A stretch of 8,152 bases of DNA from Gammaproteobacteria bacterium (GCA_023383735.1 JAHDYN010000065.1:1-8152); one strand, 5' to 3'; counted from the first letter of the stretch, positions 1 through 6,984 are shown. Program-made: numbers and translations. Notes: a model not told the origin generated them from the letters alone.

Positions 1-177
1 TTCGTGCAGGGCCAGGGCGATCCGGTAACGCTCGGCACGGCGCTGCTCGATCTGCTCGAGAATCCAGGCAACCGCCAGCTGCTCGGCGAGCGCTTTCGTG
101 AACTGGGCGCTGGATTGCGCCACGCGGCGAGTGAGCGTGCGGCGGATGCCGTGCTCGCGATGCTCGGGCGGGGCTGA
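1..177 (+). CDS. lpxB: Lipid-A-disaccharide synthase, C-terminal fragment
   Basis: Reading frame 1 is open from the window edge to a TGA at 175-177 and gives 58 residues ending LAMLGRG. The start of the gene lies outside the window. The fragment has the look of the LpxB tail: a helix of the type 'LLDLLENPGNRQLLGERF' followed by a helix containing ASERAADAVL, matching the family ending in which an (A)SERAA-type motif comes just before the stop. LpxB is the peripheral inner-membrane glycosyltransferase that joins UDP-2,3-diacylglucosamine to lipid X to make the tetra-acyl disaccharide of lipid A. Position supports the call, because lpxB directly precedes rnhB and dnaE in many gammaproteobacteria. 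The fragment alone is short and carries no catalytic residue, so the identification rests on the tail pattern plus gene order. Confidence 0.82.
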   Translation, partial: FVQGQGDPVTLGTALLDLLENPGNRQLLGERFRELGAGLRHAASERAADAVLAMLGRG

Positions 178-180
178 GTT

Positions 181-221
181 CCGGGCCGGGCGGGTCTTCA
201 GGCGCTCGGCAAGCGGCCCGG
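181..221 (+). repeat. GC-rich inverted repeat between lpxB and rnhB
   Basis: CCGGGCCG (181-188) is the exact reverse complement of CGGCCCGG (214-221), giving an 8-bp stem around a 25-nt loop. It begins 3 nt after the lpxB stop. No run of T follows the 3' arm, so it is not a standard intrinsic terminator. It could protect the lpxB mRNA 3' end, cause pausing or be a Rho-related structure; these roles are inference. In DNA this rich in G+C some such repeats arise by chance. Confidence 0.4.
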
Positions 222-226
222 CTCCG

Positions 227-232
227 TATAAT
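227..232 (+). promoter_or_regulatory. Candidate sigma-70 -10 element for rnhB-dnaE
   Basis: A perfect TATAAT stands out in otherwise GC-rich DNA. No TTGACA-like hexamer lies 16-18 nt upstream (the positions read GCTCGG or shifted versions of it), and there is no TG of an extended -10. If used, transcription would start at about 239-243, at or a few bases before the rnhB ATG at 243, so the mRNA would be leaderless or nearly so. The lack of a Shine-Dalgarno sequence before that ATG is consistent with this. Confidence 0.45.
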
Positions 233-242
233 CCCGCCTTCC

Positions 243-884
243 ATGTATCCCTGTGTGACATCGAATGATCCGGGCAGTCGCGCCCTCACCGTGGCCGGCA
301 TCGATGAGGCCGGGCGCGGGCCGCTGGCGGGGGCTGTGGTCGCGGCCGCCGTGGTGCTGGCTCCCGGCCAGGTTCTTGCGGGAGTCCGTGATTCCAAGCA
401 GCTCAGCGCCGCACAGCGCGAGGCACTGGTGGCGGGGATCCACGGCAGCGCTCTCGACTGGTCGATCGGCATCGCCACGCATGCGGAAATCGATGCACTC
501 AATATCCTGCACGCGACCATGCTGGCCATGTCCCGCGCTTTTGCCGGGCTGCGCCTGCTGCCCGGGCTGGTCCAGATCGACGGCAACCGCGCACCGCCGC
601 TCGCCGGATTTTCCGGAACGGTGGAGACCGTGGTGGGTGGTGACCGGCGCTGTCCGGCCATCTCGGCGGCTTCGATACTCGCCAAGGTACATCGCGACCG
701 GCTGATGCTGGAGCTGCATGCCGAGTACCCGGACTATGGTTTCGACCGGCACAAGGGTTACCCGACTGCGGCGCATCGGGCTGCATTGCTGTCGCTGGGG
801 CCCTGCCCGGCGCACCGGCGCAGCTTCGCACCCGTGCGCGCCGCATTGAATGGCACGGCACGGCAGCCGGGGGAAGCCGGGTGA
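243..884 (+). CDS. rnhB: Ribonuclease HII
   Basis: A 213-residue cytoplasmic enzyme that cuts the RNA strand of RNA-DNA hybrids and nicks at single ribonucleotides left in DNA, starting ribonucleotide excision repair. The DEDD active site is complete: D21 and E22 in GIDEAGRG, D113 in IDGNR, and D134 in GGDRRCP just before SAASILAKVHRD. The conserved HKGYPTAAH segment follows, and the C-terminal HRRSFAPVRAAL motif is intact. The usual KGD triplet before the last Asp reads GGD here, and PEISAAS reads PAISAAS; these are mild departures. ATG 243 puts 20 residues before the first catalytic Asp, close to the E. coli arrangement (198 aa in total). No Shine-Dalgarno sequence precedes it. GTG 255 and GTG 291 are in-frame alternatives, but 291 would leave almost nothing before the core. 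The stop overlaps the dnaE start by one base. Confidence 0.96.
   Translation: MYPCVTSNDPGSRALTVAGIDEAGRGPLAGAVVAAAVVLAPGQVLAGVRDSKQLSAAQREALVAGIHGSALDWSIGIATHAEIDALNILHATMLAMSRAFAGLRLLPGLVQIDGNRAPPLAGFSGTVETVVGGDRRCPAISAASILAKVHRDRLMLELHAEYPDYGFDRHKGYPTAAHRAALLSLGPCPAHRRSFAPVRAALNGTARQPGEAG
869..876 (+). promoter_or_regulatory. dnaE ribosome binding site
   Basis: GGGGGAAG inside the rnhB 3' end lies 7 nt before ATG 884 but only 4 nt before GTG 881. The spacing favours ATG 884 as the dnaE start. Lying inside rnhB, it supports translation of dnaE from a shared mRNA. Confidence 0.55.
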
Positions 885-3800
885 TGACGGCGCCGGGTTT
901 CGTGCACCTGCATGTGCATACGGAATATTCGCTGATCGACAGCGTCGTTCGCCTGCCGAACCTGGTCGAGGCGGTGGCGGCAGCCGGCATGCCGGCGGTC
1001 GCAATCACCGACCAGAGCAACCTGTTCGGCCTCGTCAAGTTCTATCGCGAGGCACTGGATGCCGGCATCAAGCCGGTGATCGGCGCAGAGGTCCGGGTGA
1101 CGGGCCATGAAGAACTCGCCGACGTCGCGCGACTGGTGCTGCTGTGCCGGAATGCGGCCGGCTACCGCAGCCTGTCCCGCCTGCTCAGCCGTGCATGGCT
1201 GGAAGGCCAGGACAATGGCATCCCCCGGGTGCATGCCAGCTGGTTCGAAGCTGGCGCTGCCAACGGACTGATTGCCCTGTCGGGCGGGCCGCACGGCGTG
1301 CTCGGCCACACGTTGCTGAGCGGGCCGACCGAGCGGGCAGAGCGTGCGGCAGCAGCGTACCGGACGTGGTTCGGCGACGATTTCTACATCGAACTGCAGC
1401 GCACCGGCCGGCCTCATGAACACGCCTATGTCGAGGCGGCCACACGGTTTGCCAGCCGGATGGGCCTGCCGGTGGTGGCCACCAACGATGTGTGTTTCCT
1501 GAAGCCCGATGAGTTCGATGCGCATGAGGCGCGGGTGTGCATCCAGCAGGGGCGAACCCTTGCGGACCCGGGCCGTCCGCGCCTGTACAGCGAACAGCAG
1601 TACCTGCGCACGCCGGCCGAGATGCAGCTGCTGTTTGCCGATCTGCCGGAAGCGCTGGCGAATTCGGTGGAGATCGCCAGGCGTTGCAATGTCGCGCTCA
1701 GCCTCGGTGAGACGCATCTGCCCGATTACGCGGTGCCCGACGGCTTGCTGCCCGCGGACTTTCTCCGTCAGCAGGCCGAAGCGGGGCTCGCCGCGCGGCT
1801 CGCCGAGGCAGGCCCCGGGCAGATCAACGGGCCGGTCACGGGCTATGAGCAGCGGCTGGCCGATGAGCTAGCAGTGATCTGCCGGATGGGCTTTGCCGGC
1901 TACTTCCTGATCGTTGCGGACTTCATCCGCTGGGCGAGGGAGCACGATATCCCGGTGGGTCCCGGTCGCGGTTCCGGCGCGGGCTCGCTGGTGGCCTGGG
2001 TGCTCGGCATCACCGACCTGGATCCGATCCGCTACGAGCTGCTGTTCGAGCGCTTCCTGAACCCGGAGCGCGTGTCCATGCCGGACTTCGATATCGATTT
2101 CTGCATGGAGGGCCGCGACCGGGTCATCGAGTATGTCGGCGAGCGCTACGGGCGTGACCGGGTCTCGCAGATCATCACCTACGGCACGATGGCAGCGCGC
2201 GCCGTGGTGCGCGATACGGCGCGCGTGCTTGGCCATCCCTACGGTTTTGCCGACCGCATCGCAAAGCTGATCCCGAATGCGCCCGGTGTGGAAATGACCC
2301 TCGGCATCGCCCTGCAGCAGGAGGCCGAACTGGCGGCGCTGTACGCCGAGGATGAGGAGGTCCGCAGCCTCATTGATCTGGCCCGGCAGCTTGAAGGCCT
2401 GGTGCGCAACGCCGGCCGCCATGCCGGCGGCATCGTGATCGCGCCGCGGGAAATCACCGAGTTCACGCCGCTCTACCAGGTGGCCGGTGAAAAAACCGCG
2501 GTGACCCAGTTCGACAAGGATGATGTGGAGGCGACCGGCCTCGTCAAGTTCGATTTCCTCGGCCTGCGCACGCTGACGATCATCGACCGTGCGGTACGCG
2601 TGATCAACGCCGCCAAACTGGCTGCCGCCGAGGCGCCGGTCGATATCCGCCAGTTGCCACTCGACGACCCGGCGACCTTTGCGCTGCTGCAGGCCTGCAA
2701 GACCACCGCGGTGTTCCAGCTCGAGTCCTCCGGCATGCGTGACCTGATGCGCCGCCTCCAACCCGACAGCTTCGGCGACATCGTGGCGCTGGTGGCGCTG
2801 TTTCGTCCCGGCCCGCTGCAGTCGGGCATGGTCGATGACTTCATCAACCGCAAGCATGCCGATGCCAGCCAGCCGATCGACTATCTGCATCCGGACCTGG
2901 AGCCGGTGCTGCGCGAAACCTACGGGGTGATCCTCTATCAGGAACAGGTGATGCAGATCGCCCAGCGCCTGGCCGGCTATTCGCTGGGTGAGGCCGACCT
3001 GTTGCGCCGGGCCATGGGCAAGAAAAAGGCCGAGGAGATGGCCATGCAACGCGCCGGATTCACCGACCGCGCCGCAGAAAGTGGCACCGAACGCGCGCGG
3101 GCCACGTGGATCTTCGATCTGATGGAGAAGTTTGCCGGATACGGCTTCAACAAGTCGCACTCGGCGGCCTATGCCTTGCTCGCTTACCAGACCGCCTGGC
3201 TCAAGGCCAACCATCCGGCTGCCTTCATGACGGCCGTGATGACCACTGAAATGGACAACACGGATGCGCTGGTGGTGCAGAAGCGCGAGTGTGGGGCGCT
3301 GGGAATCGAGTTGTTGCCACCCGATGTGAACGAGTCGATGCACGCCTTCACCGTTGACGATGACAACCGTATCCGTTACGGGCTGGGTGCGATCAAGGGC
3401 GTGGGGCAGGGTGCCGCGGAACACATCGTCACGCAGCGTAATGAATCCGGCCCCTACCGCAGCCTGCAGGACTTCTGTCGCCGGGTGGGCGGCCAGAGGC
3501 TCGGGCGACGACCGGTGGAGGCGCTGATCAAGGCCGGTGCGCTGGACGCGCTCGGTACCAATCGACCCAGCCTGCTGGCTGAACTGCCGCGTGCGATGGA
3601 TGCCGCGGATCAGGCTGCAGCGGCCGACCGGGCCGGTCAGGAAGACATGTTCGGTGCGCCGGCGAGCGAGCCGGCTGCGGTGCACGGCGTGCCGGAACTC
3701 GCCGACTGGGGGCTGGGCCGCAAACTGCAGGCCGAGCGCGAAAGCCTCGGTCTCTATCTCAGCGGTCATCCCTTCGACCAGTACCGTGCCGATCAGCCCT

Positions 3801-4381
3801 TCATCTGCACGTCGACCATTGCGGCGCTGACCGCGGAACGTCCGCCGGTGCCGGGTGAGTTTCGCGGGCCCACGCGGGAAGTCGTGGTCGGCGGCATCGT
3901 CGCAGCGATACGCAAGCGTGGCTCCCGTGTGTCGGTCGAGCTGGACGACGGCACCGGGACCATCGAGGTGGGTTTCTTTCAGGAAGCCTATGAGCGCTGG
4001 CGCCACTTGCTGGCCAGTCAGGCGCTGGTGGCGATCAGCGGCTCGGTGCGCTTTGACGAGTTCATCAACGGCTGGCGTGTTGCCGCAAAAGACGTGCTTG
4101 ATCTGGATCGTCTGGTCGAGGCTCGAGCGACCGGCCTGCTGCTGCGCTGGCGTACCGATGTGGAACGGCATCTGACGGCCGAGACGCTCAGGAATGTCCT
4201 CGAGCCGCACCGGCCGGGCCGCTGTGCGGTGACCGTGCACTACCGGCATGATGGCAGCCAGGCACGGCTCGCGCTGGGCAGCGAGTGGTCGATCCGGCCG
4301 GCGCGCGAGCTTCGCGAACGTCTGTCAGAGCTGGTCGGGAACGACGGTTTCCGTTTCGTGTACGAGGGGCCGGGCCAGTGA
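884..4381 (+). CDS. dnaE: DNA polymerase III alpha subunit (replicative polymerase)
   Basis: A 1165-residue C-family polymerase, the catalytic core of the chromosomal replicase, collinear with E. coli DnaE (1160 aa). Domains in order: a PHP domain (about 1-270) opening FVHLHVHTEYS; the polymerase palm, with catalytic aspartates D401 and D403 in PDFDIDF and D557 in KFDFLG; a thumb/fingers region with PVGPGRGSGAGS, FRPGPLQSGM, YQEQVMQIA and GYGFNKSHSAAYAL; a helix-hairpin-helix-like stretch near ALIKAGALDALG; the internal clamp-binding motif QEDMF (919-923, QADMF in E. coli); an OB fold (about 1000-1075); and a C-terminal tau-binding-type domain. ATG 884 makes the numbering match E. coli D401/D403 exactly and is better placed from the RBS; GTG 881 would add one residue. 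The PHP site has lost several metal ligands, so proofreading presumably relies on a separate epsilon (DnaQ) not in this window. Confidence 0.98.
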   Translation: MTAPGFVHLHVHTEYSLIDSVVRLPNLVEAVAAAGMPAVAITDQSNLFGLVKFYREALDAGIKPVIGAEVRVTGHEELADVARLVLLCRNAAGYRSLSRLLSRAWLEGQDNGIPRVHASWFEAGAANGLIALSGGPHGVLGHTLLSGPTERAERAAAAYRTWFGDDFYIELQRTGRPHEHAYVEAATRFASRMGLPVVATNDVCFLKPDEFDAHEARVCIQQGRTLADPGRPRLYSEQQYLRTPAEMQLLFADLPEALANSVEIARRCNVALSLGETHLPDYAVPDGLLPADFLRQQAEAGLAARLAEAGPGQINGPVTGYEQRLADELAVICRMGFAGYFLIVADFIRWAREHDIPVGPGRGSGAGSLVAWVLGITDLDPIRYELLFERFLNPERVSMPDFDIDFCMEGRDRVIEYVGERYGRDRVSQIITYGTMAARAVVRDTARVLGHPYGFADRIAKLIPNAPGVEMTLGIALQQEAELAALYAEDEEVRSLIDLARQLEGLVRNAGRHAGGIVIAPREITEFTPLYQVAGEKTAVTQFDKDDVEATGLVKFDFLGLRTLTIIDRAVRVINAAKLAAAEAPVDIRQLPLDDPATFALLQACKTTAVFQLESSGMRDLMRRLQPDSFGDIVALVALFRPGPLQSGMVDDFINRKHADASQPIDYLHPDLEPVLRETYGVILYQEQVMQIAQRLAGYSLGEADLLRRAMGKKKAEEMAMQRAGFTDRAAESGTERARATWIFDLMEKFAGYGFNKSHSAAYALLAYQTAWLKANHPAAFMTAVMTTEMDNTDALVVQKRECGALGIELLPPDVNESMHAFTVDDDNRIRYGLGAIKGVGQGAAEHIVTQRNESGPYRSLQDFCRRVGGQRLGRRPVEALIKAGALDALGTNRPSLLAELPRAMDAADQAAAADRAGQEDMFGAPASEPAAVHGVPELADWGLGRKLQAERESLGLYLSGHPFDQYRADQPFICTSTIAALTAERPPVPGEFRGPTREVVVGGIVAAIRKRGSRVSVELDDGTGTIEVGFFQEAYERWRHLLASQALVAISGSVRFDEFINGWRVAAKDVLDLDRLVEARATGLLLRWRTDVERHLTAETLRNVLEPHRPGRCAVTVHYRHDGSQARLALGSEWSIRPARELRERLSELVGNDGFRFVYEGPGQ

Positions 4382-4390
4382 GTGGCCCGG
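4370..4390 (+). repeat. Perfect hairpin enclosing the dnaE stop codon
   Basis: CCGGGCCA (4370-4377) and TGGCCCGG (4383-4390) are exact reverse complements around a 5-nt loop GTGAG that contains the TGA stop (4379-4381). The following bases, GTGGCTTGTA, are not T-rich, so an intrinsic terminator is not supported. Likely roles, by inference, are mRNA 3'-end stability, transcriptional pausing, or partial separation of dnaE from accA expression. The arm core CCGGGCC/GGCCCGG is the same as in the repeat after lpxB. Confidence 0.5.
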
Positions 4391-4445
4391 GTGGCTTGTA
4401 AGGCATGCGTGCCCCGGTTTAGTGTGGCCGCGCAGCACCCATAGC

Positions 4446-4451
4446 AGGGAG
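4446..4451 (+). promoter_or_regulatory. accA ribosome binding site
   Basis: AGGGAG just before ATG 4454. Only 2 nt separate the last G from the start codon (4 nt from the AGGG core), which is tighter than usual, but no other purine-rich site is present and the protein's N-terminus fits this start. Confidence 0.5.
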
Positions 4452-4453
4452 TC

Positions 4454-5413
4454 ATGGTTCTGAAATTTCTGGATTTTGAGCAGCCCATCGCGGAGCTCGA
4501 GGCGAAGATCGACGAGTTGCGTTATGTGGGCGACGATTCCGAGGTCAATATCAGCGACGAGATCGCGCGCCTCAAGGCGAAGAGCGATACGCTCACGCGC
4601 AGCATTTTTTCCAGCCTGTCGGCCTGGCAGATCGCCCAGCTGGCCCGCCACCCGCTGCGCCCCTATACGCTCGACTACCTCGGCATCATCAGTCCCGATT
4701 TCCAGGAGCTGCATGGCGACCGGATGTTTGCCGATGATCCGGCGATGGTTGGCGGACTCGGGCGGCTGGACGGCAAACCGGTGGTCTACATCGGCCAGCA
4801 GAAGGGCCGCGACACCAAAGAGCGCGTGCGTCGCAACTACGGGATGCCCAAGCCCGAGGGTTATCGCAAGGCGCTGCGGCTGCTCCGCATGGCGGAGAAA
4901 TTCCGCCTGCCGGTGATCACCTTCATCGACACGCCTGGTGCCTATCCCGGCATCGGTGCCGAGGAGCGCGGGCAGAGCGAGGCCATCGCACGCAACCTGT
5001 TCGAGATGGCGCACCTCAAGGTGCCGATCATCAGCATCGTGATCGGCGAGGGCGGTTCCGGCGGCGCGCTGGCGATCGGTGTCGCCGATCGCGTGCTGAT
5101 GCTCGAGTTCAGCATCTATTCGGTGATTTCACCTGAAGGCTGTGCCAGCATCCTCTGGAAGAGTGCCGAAAAGGCCGAACTGGCCGCCGAAGCCATGGGC
5201 GTGACGGCGCCGCGACTGCGCGAGCTTGGCCTGGTCGACGAGGTGGTGCGTGAGCCCCTGGGTGGCGCACATCGCGACCCGGCCGCCACCGCCGAGTCCA
5301 TCCGCGCCACGCTCGTCAGGCACATGCATGATTTCGATGCCGTGGATGTCAATGAACTGCTGCGGCGACGAGCGGCACGCCTGGCCTCGTACGGCAGTTT
5401 CCGTGAGAGCTGA
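4454..5413 (+). CDS. accA: Acetyl-CoA carboxylase carboxyltransferase subunit alpha
   Basis: With AccD it forms the alpha2beta2 carboxyltransferase that moves the carboxyl group from biotin on AccB to acetyl-CoA, making malonyl-CoA for fatty acid synthesis in the cytoplasm. The 319 residues equal the E. coli length. The N-terminal helical part opens FLDFEQPIAELEAKID, the usual AccA beginning, and is followed by AWQIAQLARHPLRPYTLDY. The crotonase-fold core carries FIDTPGAYPGIGAEERGQSEAIARNL (from F157) and the glycine-rich oxyanion-hole loop GEGGSGGALAIG (from G198), then YSVISPEGCASILWKS and the EPLGGAHRDP segment. No zinc-finger cysteines are expected here, since they belong to AccD. It lies 72 nt after dnaE and 28 nt before tilS. 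dnaE-accA adjacency is typical of gammaproteobacteria and links replication and membrane synthesis genes in one transcription unit. Confidence 0.98.
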   Translation: MVLKFLDFEQPIAELEAKIDELRYVGDDSEVNISDEIARLKAKSDTLTRSIFSSLSAWQIAQLARHPLRPYTLDYLGIISPDFQELHGDRMFADDPAMVGGLGRLDGKPVVYIGQQKGRDTKERVRRNYGMPKPEGYRKALRLLRMAEKFRLPVITFIDTPGAYPGIGAEERGQSEAIARNLFEMAHLKVPIISIVIGEGGSGGALAIGVADRVLMLEFSIYSVISPEGCASILWKSAEKAELAAEAMGVTAPRLRELGLVDEVVREPLGGAHRDPAATAESIRATLVRHMHDFDAVDVNELLRRRAARLASYGSFRES

Positions 5414-5441
5414 GCCGGCCTGAATCGATGCTTGTCAGCCG

Positions 5442-6776
5442 ATGAGCAGCCCGCTTGCAGATATTCCGCAGAGCTTGAGTGAGGCCTTTCCGGGGGGCGC
5501 ATCGCTGTGCGTCGCGCTCAGCGGAGGCCGGGATTCCTCTGTCCTGCTGCACGCGCTGGCCGGGCTGCGCGAGCGGACTGCCTGGCAACTGCGTGCCGTG
5601 CATGTCGATCACGGGCTGCAGCCTGCGGCCGCTGCCTGGGCGCGTCACTGCGCAGCGTTCTGTGCCAGCCTCGGCGTGCCGCTGCGTGTGCAGCAGGTCG
5701 TGCCGGCCATCGATGCGGGGCGCGGCCTCGAAGCGGCCGCACGGGATGCGCGTTATGCGGCGCTTGGTGCAGAACTGGGGCCCGGCGAGTGGTTGCTCAC
5801 CGCCCACCATCAGGATGACCAGCTGGAGACGGTGCTCCTCCATTTGCTGCGTGGCTCCGGCGTGCATGGCCTGGCCGGCATTCCGTCGCGCAGTGATTTC
5901 GCGCAGGGTCGGCTGTGCCGGCCGCTGCTCGGCGTGTCCTGCGAGAGCATTGCGGCCTATGCGCAAGAACATGCTCTCGGCTGGATCGAGGACCCGAGCA
6001 ACGCCGATACAGCGCTCGACCGGAATTTCCTGCGCGCCCGGGTTGTGCCCGAACTGCGGCAGCGCTGGCCGGCAGCGGCCCGGGCGGCCGGGCGCAGCGC
6101 CCGGCTGGCCGCGGAAGCGGCAGATCTTCTGGAGGATCTGGCCCGTATCGATGGGGATCTCGTGATGCAGGGAGAGACCCTGCGCCTGCCGCCATTTCGC
6201 GAGCTCGGCGCGATTCGGCAGCGCAACCTTGTACGCCATCTCCTCAGACAGCGTGGCTGGCGCATGCCATCCGGACAGCGGCTGGCCGCGGGCCTGCAAC
6301 AGCTGGTCGAGGCGCGCATGGATCGTCATCCGGTGCTTGCCGGGTCGGGTTATTCGATCCGGCGTTTTCGTGAACGGCTGTACTTCGTTGCAGACAGTCC
6401 GGCAGTGGATCAGGCAGGGCCCCATGTCTGGAGTGGCGAGGGCGTATTGCAACTGGGCGGTCCGCGTGGCGAGCTGCAGCTGCAGCCGACCACCGGCGCC
6501 GGTCTCGCGGCACGCATCGTCGGTGGCGGATTGCAGGTTGCTTTCCGTGCCGGCGGCGAGGCGATGCGCAGTGATGGGGACGCACATCATCGGACACTGA
6601 AGTACCTCTTTCAGCAACATGCGGTGGTGCCGTGGATGCGCAGCCACATTCCTCTGTTGTTTGCGGGCGGCAAGCTGGCTGCGGTTGCGGATCTGTGGCT
6701 GGCCGACTGGGCAGTGGCGGGACCGGGCGAGCCTGGTCTGCTGGTGGCATGGGACGGTCATGCCGCAATCCTCTGA
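5442..6776 (+). CDS. tilS: tRNA(Ile)-lysidine synthetase
   Basis: TilS uses ATP to attach lysine to C34 of the tRNA-Ile2 CAU anticodon, changing both its decoding (AUA instead of AUG) and its charging identity. The 444 residues compare with 432 in E. coli. The N-terminal PP-loop ATPase has SGGRDS (S27-S32), the HVDHGLQP strand, AHHQDDQLET (H122, H123, D125, D126), RPLL, and WIEDPSN with DRNFLRARVVPEL (W181 to about 205). A helical tRNA-binding middle domain (about 215-320) and a TilS C-terminal domain (about 360-440, with HRTLKYLFQQ from H383 and VADLWLADW) complete the long type found in gammaproteobacteria. ATG 5442 is the first possible start after the in-frame TGA at 5421. No clear Shine-Dalgarno sequence precedes it, so translation may depend on ribosomes finishing accA 28 nt upstream. 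Confidence 0.97.
   Translation: MSSPLADIPQSLSEAFPGGASLCVALSGGRDSSVLLHALAGLRERTAWQLRAVHVDHGLQPAAAAWARHCAAFCASLGVPLRVQQVVPAIDAGRGLEAAARDARYAALGAELGPGEWLLTAHHQDDQLETVLLHLLRGSGVHGLAGIPSRSDFAQGRLCRPLLGVSCESIAAYAQEHALGWIEDPSNADTALDRNFLRARVVPELRQRWPAAARAAGRSARLAAEAADLLEDLARIDGDLVMQGETLRLPPFRELGAIRQRNLVRHLLRQRGWRMPSGQRLAAGLQQLVEARMDRHPVLAGSGYSIRRFRERLYFVADSPAVDQAGPHVWSGEGVLQLGGPRGELQLQPTTGAGLAARIVGGGLQVAFRAGGEAMRSDGDAHHRTLKYLFQQHAVVPWMRSHIPLLFAGGKLAAVADLWLADWAVAGPGEPGLLVAWDGHAAIL
6087..6105 (+). repeat. GC palindrome inside tilS
   Basis: GCCGGGCGC (6087-6095) and GCGCCCGGC (6097-6105) are perfect reverse complements about a single A. In RNA the stem would open to about 7-8 bp with a 3- to 5-nt loop. 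It encodes the Ala/Arg/Gly-rich segment joining the PP-loop and middle domains (residues about 216-222). It is probably a by-product of GC-rich coding, though such a stable hairpin could slow ribosomes at a domain boundary. Confidence 0.35.
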
Positions 6777-6784
6777 ATCCCGCA

Positions 6785-6813
6785 TTGTTCGCCGCGTGGC
6801 GATCTGGTAGCTT
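6785..6813 (+). promoter_or_regulatory. Weak candidate promoter for pyrG
   Basis: TTGTTC (6785-6790), a 17-nt spacer, then TAGCTT (6808-6813) preceded by TGG, an extended -10 arrangement. Each hexamer matches only three of six consensus positions. It is the best candidate I found in the 222-nt gap and would give a leader of about 180 nt. A pyrimidine-rich tract (6811-6837) follows. Confidence is low. Confidence 0.22.
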
Positions 6814-6908
6814 TTCCTCCCCATCTACCTCCTTCTTGGAGCGTCCAGCCCAGACAGCCCGTTGCCTTACCTGCTCCATCCGGCCGGTGAGGACTGTGCG
6901 CTGTTTGC

Positions 6909-6931
6909 CAGCTGGAAATGGCTGTTTTTTT
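6909..6931 (+). terminator. Terminator-like hairpin with T7 upstream of pyrG
   Basis: CAGCT (6909-6913) pairs with GGCTG (6920-6924, one T-G pair) around a 6-nt loop, followed directly by seven T (6925-6931), then GTTT. The T run is good but the stem is short for a Rho-independent terminator. It could end transcription from tilS or, if pyrG is transcribed from further upstream, act as an attenuator. Its position 133 nt after tilS and 67 nt before pyrG fits either role. Confidence 0.4.
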
Positions 6932-6949
6932 GTTTGCAGCCGATCCCGG

Positions 6950-6972
6950 GCCACGCCTCGACCAGGTGTGGC
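6950..6972 (+). repeat. Second hairpin in the pyrG leader
   Basis: GCCACGCC (6950-6957) pairs with GGTGTGGC (6965-6972), eight pairs including one G-T, around a 7-nt loop. It ends 26 nt before the pyrG start and leaves the ribosome binding site free. It has no T run. A role in pyrG leader folding or mRNA stability is inference. Confidence 0.4.
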
Positions 6973-6984
6973 GCTGTCGGTCGG

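Noticed and set aside
1868..4249. A 793-codon open frame on the - strand opposite dnaE
   Set aside because: It lies wholly inside a confidently identified dnaE. Long antisense frames are expected in GC-rich genes with strong third-position bias, and the translated product resembles no family I recognise.
4396..4423. Possible accA promoter: TTGTAA, 16 nt, TTTAGT
   Set aside because: Only weak matches to both hexamers. The short gap makes cotranscription with dnaE equally likely, so it was not listed as a feature.
5428..5445. Five-codon mini-ORF (ATG at 5428, TGA at 5443) overlapping the tilS start as ATGA
   Set aside because: It has no Shine-Dalgarno sequence and is too short to separate from chance; stop/start overlaps of this size are common by accident.
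5349..6824. A 491-codon open frame on the - strand opposite tilS, preceded by a perfect AAGGAGGT
   Set aside because: The RBS match is striking, but it is only 2 nt from the ATG, and the frame is the antisense shadow of a well-supported tilS with an Arg/Pro/Gln-rich, low-complexity product. The sequence feature itself is kept as a finding; the gene is not called.
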